Below are positions 11,701 through 22,740 of a stretch of DNA of 64,000 nt, one piece after another; within the stretch, counting starts at the first letter, position 1, and every line of letters begins with the position of its first letter. The DNA comes from Taxillus chinensis (Eukaryota > Streptophyta > Magnoliopsida > Santalales > Loranthaceae), in the NCBI GenBank assembly GCA_023512835.1, contig CM042090.1:57895865-57959864 (forward strand), given 5' to 3'. Made by a program: the position numbers and the translations under genes. Below the pieces are notes generated by a model. That model did not search any database. It was not told the DNA's origin and worked only from the letters and a program-made list of their open reading frames with translations.

Positions 11701-12433
11701 TATACTGAGTTTACTAGGGATGAGGTTTTTTTCCTTTATCCGTTTTATTCTTCCCCTTGTGTGTTTATCGTTTTATATATTGACTATGCATGATTTAAGT
11801 GTTAGGAAGGGAATACATAATTATATTGTTTCTAAGTCTTTGTACAATAATTGAACTTGATTGACACTTAAACTGTTTTTAAGTCTTTGTACAATAATGA
11901 TTTATTTCAAATTGAGCTTATTTGACTTTCTTATATTAGAATAATAATTTAAAATCTTGACTAGTTAGAGTTAAATTATCTAATATGAATATATATTTCA
12001 CACAACTAATATTAATTTGAATTTGTTTGATTCAATTAATATGTGTGTATATGTATGTTATAATTATTGAGTTTGCATGATCAATATATTGTTTATGTAA
12101 AAGCTTTTTGAGGCATTGTGTGATTCCTACTTATGTATTTGTTACGTGGTCTACCGCACTGCTTGTGATGCTTCTATGCAAGTTGTTCTGAACCTATGCT
12201 TGTGTGCCCATGTGTTTAGCTTTATGGTGGGACTTGGCTTGGTGGCCCTCAAAACTGATTGGAATTTATTTCCTTGATGGGTCTATTATAATACTTCGAT
12301 TTGCTTCTCCGATATGACTGTCAAGGAGATTTATTATGACTCATGTCTATTGCTTTGGATATGAGATCATTATGTCATGTGACTTGAAGGTTACATTATT
12401 GTGAGCTAAGATCAATTGGGGTTTTTCTAGAAT
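11701..12433. other. AT-rich noncoding sequence
   Basis: No reading frame, repeat family or RNA gene recognised. GTCTTTGTACAATAAT recurs at about 11838 and 11882. Confidence 0.3.
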
Positions 12434-12438
12434 GCACA

Positions 12439-12635
12439 TTGAAAAGAGTATATTTTCTATATATTATTTACTTGATGAAAAGGATATATATATATATAGA
12501 ATACAAAGATCAATGTGAGATCTTAAAATTAAATCTATATCCTAATATACATTCCTATATGTAAGGAAATGATTTGACAGAGCATAAATCAAGGAAATCA
12601 CTAATTTTATGCATTTGACATATTTACTTTCCTTA
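12439..12635 (-). repeat. 3' LTR of element B
   Basis: From TTGAAAAGAGTATATTTTC to TTTACTTTCCTTA. It aligns with 25443-25618 apart from small gaps such as an extra ATATAT run here, and is followed by the polypurine tract. Confidence 0.8.
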
Positions 12636-13674
12636 ACTCTCCCCCCTCAAGTTTGGAATGTATGTTAATAATTTCCAACTTGCCAATTAAAGTCAAGAAC
12701 TGCGAGTAACTCAGTGGCTTTGTGAACATGTCTGTAAGCTGATGCAATGTTAATATGTGAGCTGTTTTGATTATCTTTTCTTGAATCTTTTCTCGTATAA
12801 GATGACAATCAATTTCTATATGTTTTGTTCGTTCATGGAACACTAGATTTGAAGCAATATGGAGTGCTGCCTGATTGTCACAAAATAGATTGGCAGGACG
12901 TGAATGCTTAATGCCCAGATCTTGTAGAATATAGTTCAACCAAGAAATCTCACAAGAAGTTGTTGCCATAGATCGATACTCAGCTTTTGCACTCGAACGT
13001 GATACTGTAGTTTGCCTTTTGGTCTTCTAAGAAATTAATGATTTTCCAAGGAATATGCAATATCTAGTAACAGATCATCGAGTATCACGACATCTAGCCC
13101 AATTTGCATCACAATAGGCATTTAATTGGATTGAACTGGTTGTAGGAAGAAAAATTCCGTGGCCCGACGTGTGTTTGACATAGCGCAAGACACAATGAGT
13201 TGCTTCTAAATGTGGAACTCGTGGCTTGTCCATAAATTGGCTTAGGATATGAACGGCATACGAAAAGTCTAGCCGTGTGATGGTCAAATAAATTAGCCAC
13301 CCAACAAGTCTTCGATAAGAAGGATTTATAATATAGTCACCATCAAACGCACTGAGAGACAAGTTCTGTTCCATGGGAAAAAAATGCTAGTTTTGCACCA
13401 AGATATCCAGCATCTTCAACGATTTCAAGAGCATACTTTCATTGAGAAACAACAATGCCCTTAGTGGATTGAGCAACTTCTATGCCTAGGAAATATTTCA
13501 ATTGGCCAAGATCCTTCAATTTAAATTGATCCTTTAAAAAAGACTTGGTGTCTTCAATATCTTGTAGATTATTTCCTGCCAAAATAATATCATCTACATA
13601 AATAAGAAGAGCAGTGAATTTACCACCTTGGGATCAGATGAATAATGAATAATCAGCTTTGGATTGTCGATAAC
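12607..13674 (-). pseudogene. Element B: distal RT and RNase H
   Basis: Minus-strand pieces encode RT tail and RNase H: SKADYSLFI next to 13674, YRRLVGWLIYLTITRLDFSYAV (13075-13374), NAYCDANWARCRD, then [16 protein letters not shown]...[13 protein letters not shown]...[17 protein letters not shown] (12607-12969). Frames shift between pieces and stops occur at about 13030 and 13380. The upstream part of the same RT lies across the solo LTR at 16014-16147. Confidence 0.85.
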
Positions 13675-15543
13675 TGTCACGCCCCAATTTCCTTTCACTT
13701 GGAAATGGGTAATGACCGCCCATGCCCGCACCCAAAGGGTCAAGGGGTTGGTGCAAGCACCTGAAAGAAAAAGGACTTGACATGGGTGCTGTCCCAAACT
13801 TGTACAACCAGGCTACATGCCACGGGGCATGCTCATGCTCCCAAACCATGTATACAACCACAAATTAAATGATAATCATATCTTAATTTATTACATTTCA
13901 AAGGGGCTCAAAGTCTATTACAACTCAGTTGGGGAAAAACTCCCATCAAACCATAATATATTCTATTTACGAACAATCCAAACCATAAAAGCACAATTCC
14001 ACAAAAATAATGAAATTAATAAAATCTTCAGCCTCAGTAGCCTACCACCGCAGCTCTTTCACCTACCGCATGCTAGACCCTGCAAAAGAACAGTTTATAG
14101 GAGGGGTGAGCAAACCATAGCTCAATAGGGTTCCAGTCTCCCCTGACCCGTCCCACTCTACAATATGCATGACAAGTGTATGCTTGTGCTCGTGTTGTGC
14201 CGAAAGCTAAACAAGACACATCACCCAGGTAACACACCATTTACCTGGGCCCACACCGGAGGGCGAGAGGACACCCGCCACCACGGCGACATGACATACC
14301 ACATCCAGGCGAATGTTGCATGGTCACCAATGCAACATTTTCCACCCGAGTCAGATATGGCCATCACCTCCTCGGATGCCATTCCTACCCTCAGGAATGG
14401 GTGCAGACTTAGCCCACCATCGTGAGTGCTACACCGAGACTCAGGACCGCAGTCCTGGCCAAATTTCAAAGGGGGTCCAGTAGTTGTGCCTGGCCCATAA
14501 GTCATCTCAACCCACAAGTGTTTGGTTACTCATTCTCAAACACAAGTTCACAGCATCTCAGTAAATACATTTCAAGTACATCTCAGCAAACACAGCTCAA
14601 ACGCAAGTGTAACTCAGTAATGCAACTCAGGCATACATCTCAACTCAGTACAAAGTAACTTAGAGAGCACAACTCAAATATATCAATGCAACTCAGCAAG
14701 CATAACTCAGATATATCAATGTAAATCAACAGTGCATTCAGCTCACACTGTGCAACAGCATTCACTAACAATCATAATTTACAGTTCTACCAACATAGGT
14801 GTTTTTTGAGCTGTTTTGGCAAATTTTAAGACAAATTTAACTCATGCTTATTACCCAAATCACTCTATTTTTCACAGAAGGGACTTCTGGCTAAATGGGG
14901 CAGCCAAAAGAAGCAAAATGAAGGGTGCACGTCATATGGGCCATATGACGTGCAGCGGTATTTTAGTCTCCCTACATTCTACACACCTCAAGGATGTCCG
15001 GGGTAAATTTTCAGGGTAATTGGACCTGCACGCCAATTGGGGATATGGCGTGCAAATTGGCGTGCAGCCATGTTTTTGCACAGTTTTCTTTGTTTTGTTA
15101 TTCTAAAGACTTCTCTTCAAAGGACCCACCTCCAATTCCGGTTAGTTTGTAAATTATTAGGCTTTGAACCTAGGATACAAGGCCTATTTTCAATTCCAGC
15201 CTCTACACTCATGTTTAACCACCCATCCAGACATACCCAGGCCATCCAAATCAATTTTCCCTCAGATATCTATTGAAAATCTCACAATAAACCAACACGC
15301 GCTTATATATATAGGTATATACTCATCATCACATCCATGACAGGTAAAATCCAGAATTTTGTGAGAGAGTTTCAAGGGTTGATCAAGAAATCCCTACCTC
15401 AAGAATTTGGGAATACAACAGATCATTGTATCCTAGCTACCTCGACGCCTCCGGTCTCCCGTCGTTAGCAAGAACCTCAGATCGTCGGCCTTGGATCGTC
15501 TCCCTCCCTCTCTGGTCGTTTCTCTCTCTCTCTCTCTCTGGCC

Positions 15544-15580
<37 letters not shown>

Positions 15581-16013
15581 CCTGATGGCTGCTAGGGTTT
15601 GCAAATGAGAAATCCCCTAATTTTTAACCCCTTTTTCTTTATATATTTTCCCACATAATCAAAACGACGTAGTTTTGATTAAGTGAATCCCTAAATCAAA
15701 ACGACGTAGTTTTGATTTATCTAAAGCTCAGCATCTATAAGCCCAAAGGCCAAGGTTTTCTAACCCATCTCTTAAGCTCAACAGCCCAATTCATTGAGCC
15801 CAACAAATATTAAAATAAATCCCTCAAATAAATATTATTTACGATATGTGAAATTCCCAAAATACCCCTCAGGGCCTCAAACTCCAACTTGATCCCAAGT
15901 ATAGTCAAAATTCTCCATTCGACTAGCACCTCACTGTTCTGATGTTCATTCTCTAAGACAAGGTCTCTTACTTAAGGCTAACTCCAAGAACTCCTCAAAC
16001 ACGGGTCTTTACA
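13675..16013 (-). mobile_element. Ty3/gypsy-type solo LTR in element B, target duplication ATAAC
   Basis: Begins TGTCACGCCCC and ends GGGTCTTTACA on the plus strand; ATAAC is duplicated at 13670-13674 and 16014-16018. Read on the minus strand it is TGTAAAGACCCG...GGGGCGTGACA, as in chromovirus-type LTRs. It has no coding capacity. It contains a CT microsatellite (about 15521-15580), two near-palindromes with ACGT cores (15658-15679, 15695-15716) and hairpins built on TGCACG. Shorter relative at 17739-18792. Confidence 0.85.
14926..14954. repeat. Perfect 14-bp-arm palindrome in gypsy LTR
   Basis: TGCACGTCATATGG, one base, then its exact complement. A second hairpin with TGCACGCCAATT arms lies about 75 bases on (15029-15068). 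Confidence 0.9.
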
Positions 16014-16147
16014 ATAACCAACTTGGTTGAGAGCGATTGAAAGTTTGATAAACCATTACGGGAAGCTTGCTTATGACCATATAATGATTTGTGAAGTTTA
16101 CAAACACGTGTCTCCCCCTTTCGTCCGAAACCAAAAGGCAAAGACAT
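16014..16147 (-). pseudogene. Element B: RT fragment between two insertions
   Basis: Encodes YMSLPFGFGRKGETRVCKLHKSLYG, the RT stretch that follows the DENVY ending at 22263. It continues with a shifted frame into SKADYSLFI across the solo LTR. Confidence 0.85.
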
Positions 16148-16152
16148 GTAAA

Positions 16153-16275
16153 TGTTAAAACGTATGCATTCATGTATATACCATATTGGTATTACCATAG
16201 TTGGCCTTCATATCCTATATGTAAAGGCCGTGTGTTATGTAATTAAATATATGAAATAATACAATTTCTCTAACA
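16153..16275 (+). repeat. 5' LTR of element C (123 bp)
   Basis: TGTTAAAACG...CTCTAACA, immediately followed by TGGTATCAGAGCC (16276-16288), the Met-tRNA primer site. Its last bases AAATAATACAATTTCTCTAACA recur at 22236-22257. Confidence 0.88.
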
Positions 16276-16288
16276 TGGTATCAGAGCC

Positions 16289-17065
16289 ATGATAACGACG
16301 CACAAGATCCTTTGCGACATAGATCCACTGATGCCTTTGGAGAACAAAGACGCAGCAACACAACGACATAGTGACAACCTTCTCTACAAACGATCCTAGA
16401 CCCAGACGTGTTCCCAGCCGTGACCCTACCATGCGATTCTGGCGGCTGACAGTGTTCCAGACGACGCTCTTCCCTCTGTGTCTAGCGACGATGGTTGACC
16501 ACGACACCTGCATCTGGTCTAGCAATGATGCTCGGTGATGCTTGGCCTCTCTGCCGTTCAGTGGTGATGCATCTGCGTCATTCGGTGACAATTGTTGATG
16601 ACGGATTGGCGTCTTCATGGTCGTTTGGAAGTCAGCTACCACTGGTAGCAGGCGACAACGCGCGACAACAGCATCCGACGATGCTAGCCCATGGCGCACG
16701 ATCTCTCGGTGACTGGCAGTCTGTCCAGATCTCATGTTCAACGATGCTAGCGCACATCGCACGATCTCTCGGTGACTGGTAGTTTGTCCAGATCTCGTGT
16801 TCGACGAACGGATGTTCTCCCGTCAATTCGTCAATTCCTTGCATCGTATGGACTTGTGACACAGTAGGTCACGCTGGTGATGTGTTTTGTTGTTTGATCT
16901 TTTCACGTTTACAATAATCTTTTTTGCTGGATGGTGTTGTTAAATATTATGCGATATTAATTGCTTGCTGTTGTTTCAGTATTACCTGCTACCTGCTATT
17001 CTTGGGTGCGTTTCTTCTATTTTAGTATATTTTGGTATTCCTTGCTATTGCTTCTGTTTTAAGCC
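16289..17065 (+). other. Leader of element C
   Basis: GC-richer, CpG-rich leader with no believable protein. CATGGTCGTTTGG-type words and the repeat GCACGATCTCTCGGTGACTGG (about 16697 and 16759) suggest a small internal duplication of about 62 bp. ORFs on both strands are accidental. Confidence 0.5.
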
Positions 17066-17738
17066 ATGAATATAACCAATCCCTCGCCTCTTCAACTAGC
17101 TTCTATGAAGTTAGATGGATCCAATTATGTGCCTTGGCCTACGGCTGTTGAGGTTTATGCTTTGGCTACCGATCAAGCACCACATCTGTATTCTGATAGC
17201 TTCCCAGTTGGTTCGACTGTGGAGGCCAAAGCTAAATGGACCAAAGGTGATGTCATCCTTCGTACTCAATTGTGGAATAGCATGGAACCACGGTTGGTAC
17301 CTCAATTTATGCTGTGTAAATCTGCCAAAGGTATATGGGATAAGTGTGCCTTAATGTACGCTAGCAAGGATAATCTGCAGCGTGTCTGTGATACATGGGG
17401 AGAATTATTTGATCTCCAGCTTGGCGATCAAACTCTACTAGAGTTTTACTTCACATTTATGTTGCTTCGACAGCGACTTGATACCTTTTTACCACCCACT
17501 ATGGAGGTCGATGTACTAACAAAGCGACAGGAGGACATGTTTGTTATGTTGTTCCTTAAAGGGTTGGGACCTTCTCATTCCGACCTTTGGCGTCAAGTCA
17601 TCTGTGAGGGGTCCCCTCCATCTATTGATGAGGTTTTCTCACGAATTCTTCGCTACACTGTGGAAACGAAGGCTTCACTCACTCTTTCTGTTTCTTCTGA
17701 GTCATCTGCTATGGTGACACATGTTCCCGGGGGCCAAC

Positions 17739-18174
17739 TGTCACGCCCCGGATTTCCAACCCGAGGAAACCGGTACGTGACGTAGTCTAACACACTTGAC
17801 GTGCGTGGCCTCACAGGCATTACCTCAAACACATAACATGCACAGCCTCACAGGCATTACCTCAAACACATAACATGCACAGCCTCACAGGCATAATTTC
17901 AAACACTTGGCAGGCATATATACATATATCCAAACAACACGCCATTGAAGGCCAACATTCATATAGGAGATCACACCTATATGAATTTACATATAAATAG
18001 TATGATAACAAGGACAATTTCCAATGGGTGATTCACCACAGGGCCTAACCCCGAATCAGGCATAAGAAAACAGAACCCCTACCTTAAAGAAGATCCTCCT
18101 TGCTCCCGCGTTAGATGCCGTCCTCCCCACGCAAGATGCTCCAGGCAAAGAACCAGCGGTTCTCCCCTTTCCCT

Positions 18175-18229
<55 letters not shown>

Positions 18230-18792
18230 GACGGCTGCAGTGGTGAAAAACCCCCTAACCCTAGAACAAGGAGTCTCCTCATCCTTATATAGGCCTCCCA
18301 CTATCAAAACGACGTAGTTTTGATTAAGTAAAACCCAGGATCAAAACGACGTAGTTTTGATCACACAAGTTAGCACCTTTCCGCACCCATATAGGCCAAA
18401 ATACTCAGAATTTCAACATGGTCCTTTGGAGAAAGTTCCTTAGAATGTCAAAACCAAGGGAACCATGCAAAAATATGCCTGCACGCCAATTTGCACGTGA
18501 ATTCCCCAATTCACGTGCAACTCCATATGCACTCCAAATGCTCTCAAACTTCACCCCTAGCCTCCTTGCATCATTTAGAAGACAACTACACTTGCACGTG
18601 AATTGGACCCATATCACGTGCACCTCACATACATGTCCATTTGGCCTGAAACTTCTGTGGTAGATAGAGGACACCATTCTAAGCATCTTTCCTTTTGCAC
18701 GTGAATTCATTGGAGTCCATTTACTAGGTCAAAATCTAGAAAAACTCTACTCAGGAGGCAAAACTGACTAACTCAAGGTACGGGTCCTTACA
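17739..18792 (-). mobile_element. Ty3/gypsy-type solo LTR in element C gag, target duplication CCAAC
   Basis: TGTCACGCCCC...GGTCCTTACA, with CCAAC at 17734-17738 and 18793-18797. Contents: a tandem ~42-bp unit (CACAGCCTCACAGGCAT..., about 17808-17900), a CT microsatellite (about 18178-18226), two copies of the 22-bp ACGT near-palindrome (18303-18324, 18340-18361) and a perfect 13-bp-arm hairpin at 18491-18520 with two G-boxes (CACGTG). Same family as 13675-16013 but less than half the length. Confidence 0.88.
18491..18520. repeat. Perfect hairpin with two G-boxes
   Basis: TTGCACGTGAATT, CCCC loop, AATTCACGTGCAA. Further CACGTG motifs lie at about 18594, 18615 and 18697. Confidence 0.9.
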
Positions 18793-19105
18793 CCAACGCA
18801 GTCAGGGGCATGGTATATGTGGTCGTAGCAGTTGTGGAGATCGTAATATGGGAGTCGTCCCCCATGGTGCATATGTTCCACCTGGTGGATGGACACAACG
18901 GTTCTGTACACATTGCAAGAAAGTTGGACATACAAAATCCTATTGTTATACTCTTCATCCAGAATTTTGCCCTACACATATGGCATATGCTGGGGTTAAT
19001 GAGTCGACTCCTGCTATGGAGGTTACTACAGAGTCCATACCATCTTCAGTTGGACCAGTAACATTGTCACGTGCTACTTATGATTCTTAGGTAGGCGCTG
19101 CTCAA

Positions 19106-20919
19106 ATGACTAAGGCTTTTGCAACCACTACTGCTTTGGCATCTCAACCTACAGGTAGTTCTTCTTGTTTACTTTCTTCCACACCTGATGCTTGGGTGAT
19201 AGATTCTGGTGCCACTCATCATATGACTGGTAACTCTACCCTCTTGTTTTGTTTTCAAACTTCACCACCCACTTTATTACTTCTTGTTACCTTTGCTGAT
19301 TGTTCACAAACATCTGTCACGGGAACTGGAACCACTTGATTAAGTCCTTCGTTTTCACTCTCGTCTGTTTTACACTTACCACACTCACCGTATAACTTGA
19401 TATCTATTACTTCCTTGACTAAATCACTTAACTATTCTATAACCTTTTCATCCTCTAGTTGTGTTTTTCAAGATCTGAAGACTAGACGGACGATTGGTAG
19501 GGGCACTAAAGCTAATGGCCTCTATTACTTTAATGGAGCTATGTCCTCTGCAACCGCTACTACGGCTGCCCAAGACTCTTCTGATGTTTTCCACTTACAT
19601 TGTTGTTTAGGCCATCCTTCCCTTTCGCATGCTCGAGTCAATCACACCATCTTCTATGTCTATTAAGACTCTTCCTTGTGAAACATGTGAGTTAGGTAAA
19701 CATCATCATGTGTCCTTTCATTCACGTCACATAAATCGGGTGGACACGCCCTTTGCCTTGGTTCATTCTAACATATGGGGTCCATGTCCTATATCATCTT
19801 TCTCTGGTTTTAAATATTTTATTGCCTTTGTCATCGATTATTCTCGTATGACTTGCTTATACTTAATAAAAGACCAAACTGAAGTCTTTTCTTGTTTTCA
19901 GCAATTTTATTTTGAAGTACAAACCCAGTTTTAGGTTTCTGTGAAGTGTTTGTGATTTGATAATGCAAAAGAATATTTAAGCTCTTCCTTGGGGTTTCAA
20001 CCATTTCTTGCCTCTCATGGTATTGTTCATCAAACCTCTTGTTCTTATACTTCTCAATGGAATGGAGTTGCAAAACAAAAGAACCATCATCTACTCGATA
20101 TTTCTCATTGTTTACTAGTACATATGCATCTGCCTAAATATCTATGGGGATTTGCTATTCTTACTATGTGTTATTTGATTAACCATCTTCCTTCTTCTGT
20201 CCTTCATGGCCGTGTTCCTTACTCTATTCTTTATCCTAGTAACCCACTTTTCTCTATTCCCCTTCGTGTGTTTGGGTGTGTTTGTTTTGTGCAGCATCTT
20301 GGACCTAGTCGGGATAAGTTGGATCCTCGTGCCATTAAATGCATATTCGTAGGCTATTCTCGCACTCAGAAAGGATATCGGTGTTATGATCCCTCTCGTC
20401 ATTGGGTTTATGTCTCTCGTGAAGTCACTTTTTATGAGGATTTGCCCTATTATTCTTCTTCCTCACCCAGCAAACCTCCTCCTTTGGTGCTTCCTATTCC
20501 TGTTTCTCCCATTCCTGAGGATGAGTTTGCCTTCCCTTACAGGGGTTCTCCACCTCTGGATTGGTTTACTGGGCAAACGTATCAGCGATGGACACCTGCT
20601 CCACTTCCTAAGGCTTCTGCCCCCTCGATCAACGTCCCGTCTTCTGGTCCACCACCGACCTCTTGATCTACCTATTGCCCAACGTAAAGGTACGTGTTCC
20701 TGTGTTGGTCGCCCTCTTGATCAATTTGTTTCTTATACTGGTCTTTTACGCTCTCGTTATCCTATGTCTGACTTTGTCACCACTGCTCGATTATCCCCAT
20801 CATTTTCTGCTTTGGTTTCTTCTCTTTCGTCTGTGGATGTGCCACATAGTGTTGCAGACGCTCTTTCTCATCCTATGTGGCACCGTGCCATGGAAGATGA
20901 GATGCAGGCTTTTGTTACT
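19106..20919 (+). pseudogene. Element C protease-integrase-RT start
   Basis: Protease: WVIDSGATHHMTGN. Pre-integrase finger: [12 protein letters not shown] and CETCELGKHHH. Integrase: FALVHSNIWGP, FIAFVIDYSRM (second Asp retained), FDNAKEY, and QWNGVAKQKNHH, where the catalytic Glu of the usual VAERK is lost. C-terminal region: [19 protein letters not shown] begins [11 protein letters not shown] at 20881 and is cut by the solo LTR. TAG/TGA stops (about 19338, 19665, 19933) and frameshifts make it a pseudogene. Confidence 0.85.
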
Positions 20920-22187
20920 TGTTGGTCCCTTGGAGCCTAGAGGGGGGGGGTGAATAAGCTCTTATCGAAACTCTTTTCTAACTCATTGGCACAACAATTA
21001 TCTGGTTAAGAGATAGAATCAATGCGAAAGATAACCAAACAGTGGAAATATTTTGTTTTATTATCAAAATGATAAGTACAACAAAATGGAAGTAGATTAA
21101 AGCTTGAAAAGCTTTTTGATCTACTTAACAACTCTCTAACACTCTATTTTACAATGTACTCACACACTAGCCTTTTTGATCTACTTGAGCTCTTGTATGA
21201 GTAGAATTATTACAGACTCACGAGCATCGACCAGTACTCTTCCCTCTCACACACACTTAATATACAAGGTTTACATTATATATATAACACATCCTTAAGA
21301 GACAGTCTTAGAACTTGTTGTTCCGGACTGTGTGCACATTGACTATTCCTCGGAATCCTCTCTGTCTTAAGTGCTGCGGATGTGGAGCTCAAGGTTTTGG
21401 GTTTGGAAAACATAAGTACGTTTGTGAGTTCCCAAGTTTAGTCTAAGTTGTGTCCACATATCCGGATGATCCATGTGTAAGATGCTTTAGGTTCTCAACA
21501 AGTTTGTCTTACATTGGGAAGCAGCGAGCTGATGACTTTGAATGCGAAGAGATAAGTTGAAGCAACGTCTTCTTAAATCCGGTGTAAGGTTCCTTACTCC
21601 GTGTTAAACTAAGCTCGGATCCTTACTCCGTAACAATGATTGCTTACTCCGTATCAATTTAGTATTGGAATCCTTATTCTGTGTCAACACTTTCATACTC
21701 CGTATGAATGGGAAGGTCGGAGTGTTTACTCCGCATTAGCACTTCCTTACTCCGCATCTAGTTTCCTTACTCCGCATGTGTTAAAGGAACGGATGGCTTA
21801 CTCTATATCAACACATCCTTACTCCGCAAGAGTAACAGGTTCGGATTCCTTACTCCGCATCAAGTTTCCTTACTTTGCATCTAGTTTGACTTAGTCCGTT
21901 TAAAGTGTTAGGCGCAGATTCTTTAGTCCATAGCTTAAGTTCTTAGTCCTCACGAATAATCCTTATTCTATATGAAGTAAAGACTTGGTTATTTACCAAG
22001 TGTTTTGACAACACTCACTCTCGTCCGGATCAGGATTATGTATCCTGTCCTTAGCATTGCTCTTACGAGTGAAGGTCCAGATTAAGATCATATCTTTTGC
22101 AATAACTTAAGATAAAACAACCAAAGTCTCAAATCGAATTACATAGGATTTTATCAACATCATCCAAATTCTGGGCTTGATCCAACA
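20920..22187 (-). mobile_element. SIRE-type solo LTR in element C RT, target duplication TTACT
   Basis: Plus strand TGTTGGTCCC...TGATCCAACA, with TTACT at 20915-20919 and 22188-22192. After removal the RT frame matches element E across the joint (GATGAGATGCAG...AATGACAC). The start GGTCCC(TT)...CTAGAGGGGGG-TGAATAA is shared with the LTRs of A and H, so it is a sister family. Bases 21590-21960 hold an array of CTTACTCCG-type units. Confidence 0.9.
21590..21960. repeat. CTTACTCCGCAT short-repeat array in solo LTR
   Basis: About fifteen imperfect copies of (C)CTTACTCCG(CAT/TAT), spaced 15-35 bases. It lies in the same relative part of the LTR as the CTACGAGTC array of A/H but has a different unit. 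Confidence 0.8.
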
Positions 22188-22192
22188 TTACT

Positions 22193-22235
22193 AATGACAC
22201 TTAGGTCCTCACCTCGCTATCTGCTCATAAGCATG
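22193..22235 (+). pseudogene. Element C: last RT scrap before deletion
   Basis: AATGACACTTAGG...GCTCATAAGCATG matches the reverse complement of element E at about 42519-42565, then abruptly becomes the last bases of the LTR (GAAATAATACAATTTC). Confidence 0.75.
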
Positions 22236-22262
22236 AAATAATACAATTTCTCTAACAGTAAA

Positions 22263-22740
22263 CATTTTCATCAAGATCGCCATGCAAAAAAGCATTATTG
22301 ACATCGAGTTGGTGAAGATGCCAATGTTGAGTTGAGGCCACAGCAAGGAGAAGGCGAACAATGACAAGCTTGGCCACCGGAGCAAAAGTCTCATGGTAAT
22401 CGAGGCCTTCAATTTGATTATACCCTTTAGCGACCAAGTAGGCTTTATAACGCTAAATAATACCATCAGGTTTGAATTTGATCTTATACACTCATTTGCA
22501 TCCAACTAGTGTTTTCCCAGGAGGTAAGGGATGAAGAGACCATGTGTTATTAGCCTGGAGAGCAGCAAGCTCATGGTGCATGGCAAGGCACCACTTAGGA
22601 TCAAAAATTGCCTGTGCAAAGGAACATGGTTCTCTTGTAGCTGAAATAGAAGTGGTGAAAACCATGGTGTTGGGGTGATAGTTTATCATAGGAATGCACA
22701 ACAGATAAAGGGTGAGGGATACCTAAGGGTCCAGTCAACA
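22263..22740 (-). pseudogene. Element B: N-terminal RT
   Basis: Encodes [48 protein letters not shown] and [19 protein letters not shown], ending at the GTAAA target site of element C. It has a stop near 22455. Confidence 0.85.

Larger units (their letters stand above)
17066..19105 (+). pseudogene. Element C gag, split by solo LTR
   Basis: The first part (17066-17738) begins MNITNPSPLQLASMKLDGSNY, an N-terminal UBN2-type gag with WDKCALMYASKDN and a conserved [22 protein letters not shown]. It stops inside the solo LTR. After the LTR (18798 on) comes a zinc knuckle CTHCKKVGHTKSYC. A TAG at about 19088 follows. The matching gag of element E runs through the same join, confirming the LTR is a secondary insertion. 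Confidence 0.88.
16153..22257 (+). mobile_element. Element C: Ty1/copia inserted in element B, target duplication GTAAA
   Basis: Plus strand: 123-bp 5' LTR, primer site, gag, protease, integrase, beginning of RT, then only the last ~24 bases of the 3' LTR. GTAAA flanks both ends (16148-16152 and 22258-22262), exactly splitting B's RT between DENVY and MSLP. The RT frame jumps at about 22232 straight into the LTR end, so RT, RNase H and most of the 3' LTR are deleted. C is interrupted by solo LTRs at 17739-18792 and 20920-22187. Its proteins match elements D and E, but its LTR does not. Confidence 0.88.

Noticed and set aside
14165..14517. 86- and 98-codon overlapping frames
   Set aside because: Both lie inside the gypsy solo LTR, overlap on opposite strands and show no domain.
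16235..16782. Long frames on both strands in the C leader
   Set aside because: GC-rich leader with overlapping accidental frames; no similarity to gag, which starts at 17066.
18056..18307. Minus-strand frame with a long Arg-Glu run
   Set aside because: Translated CT microsatellite inside a solo LTR.
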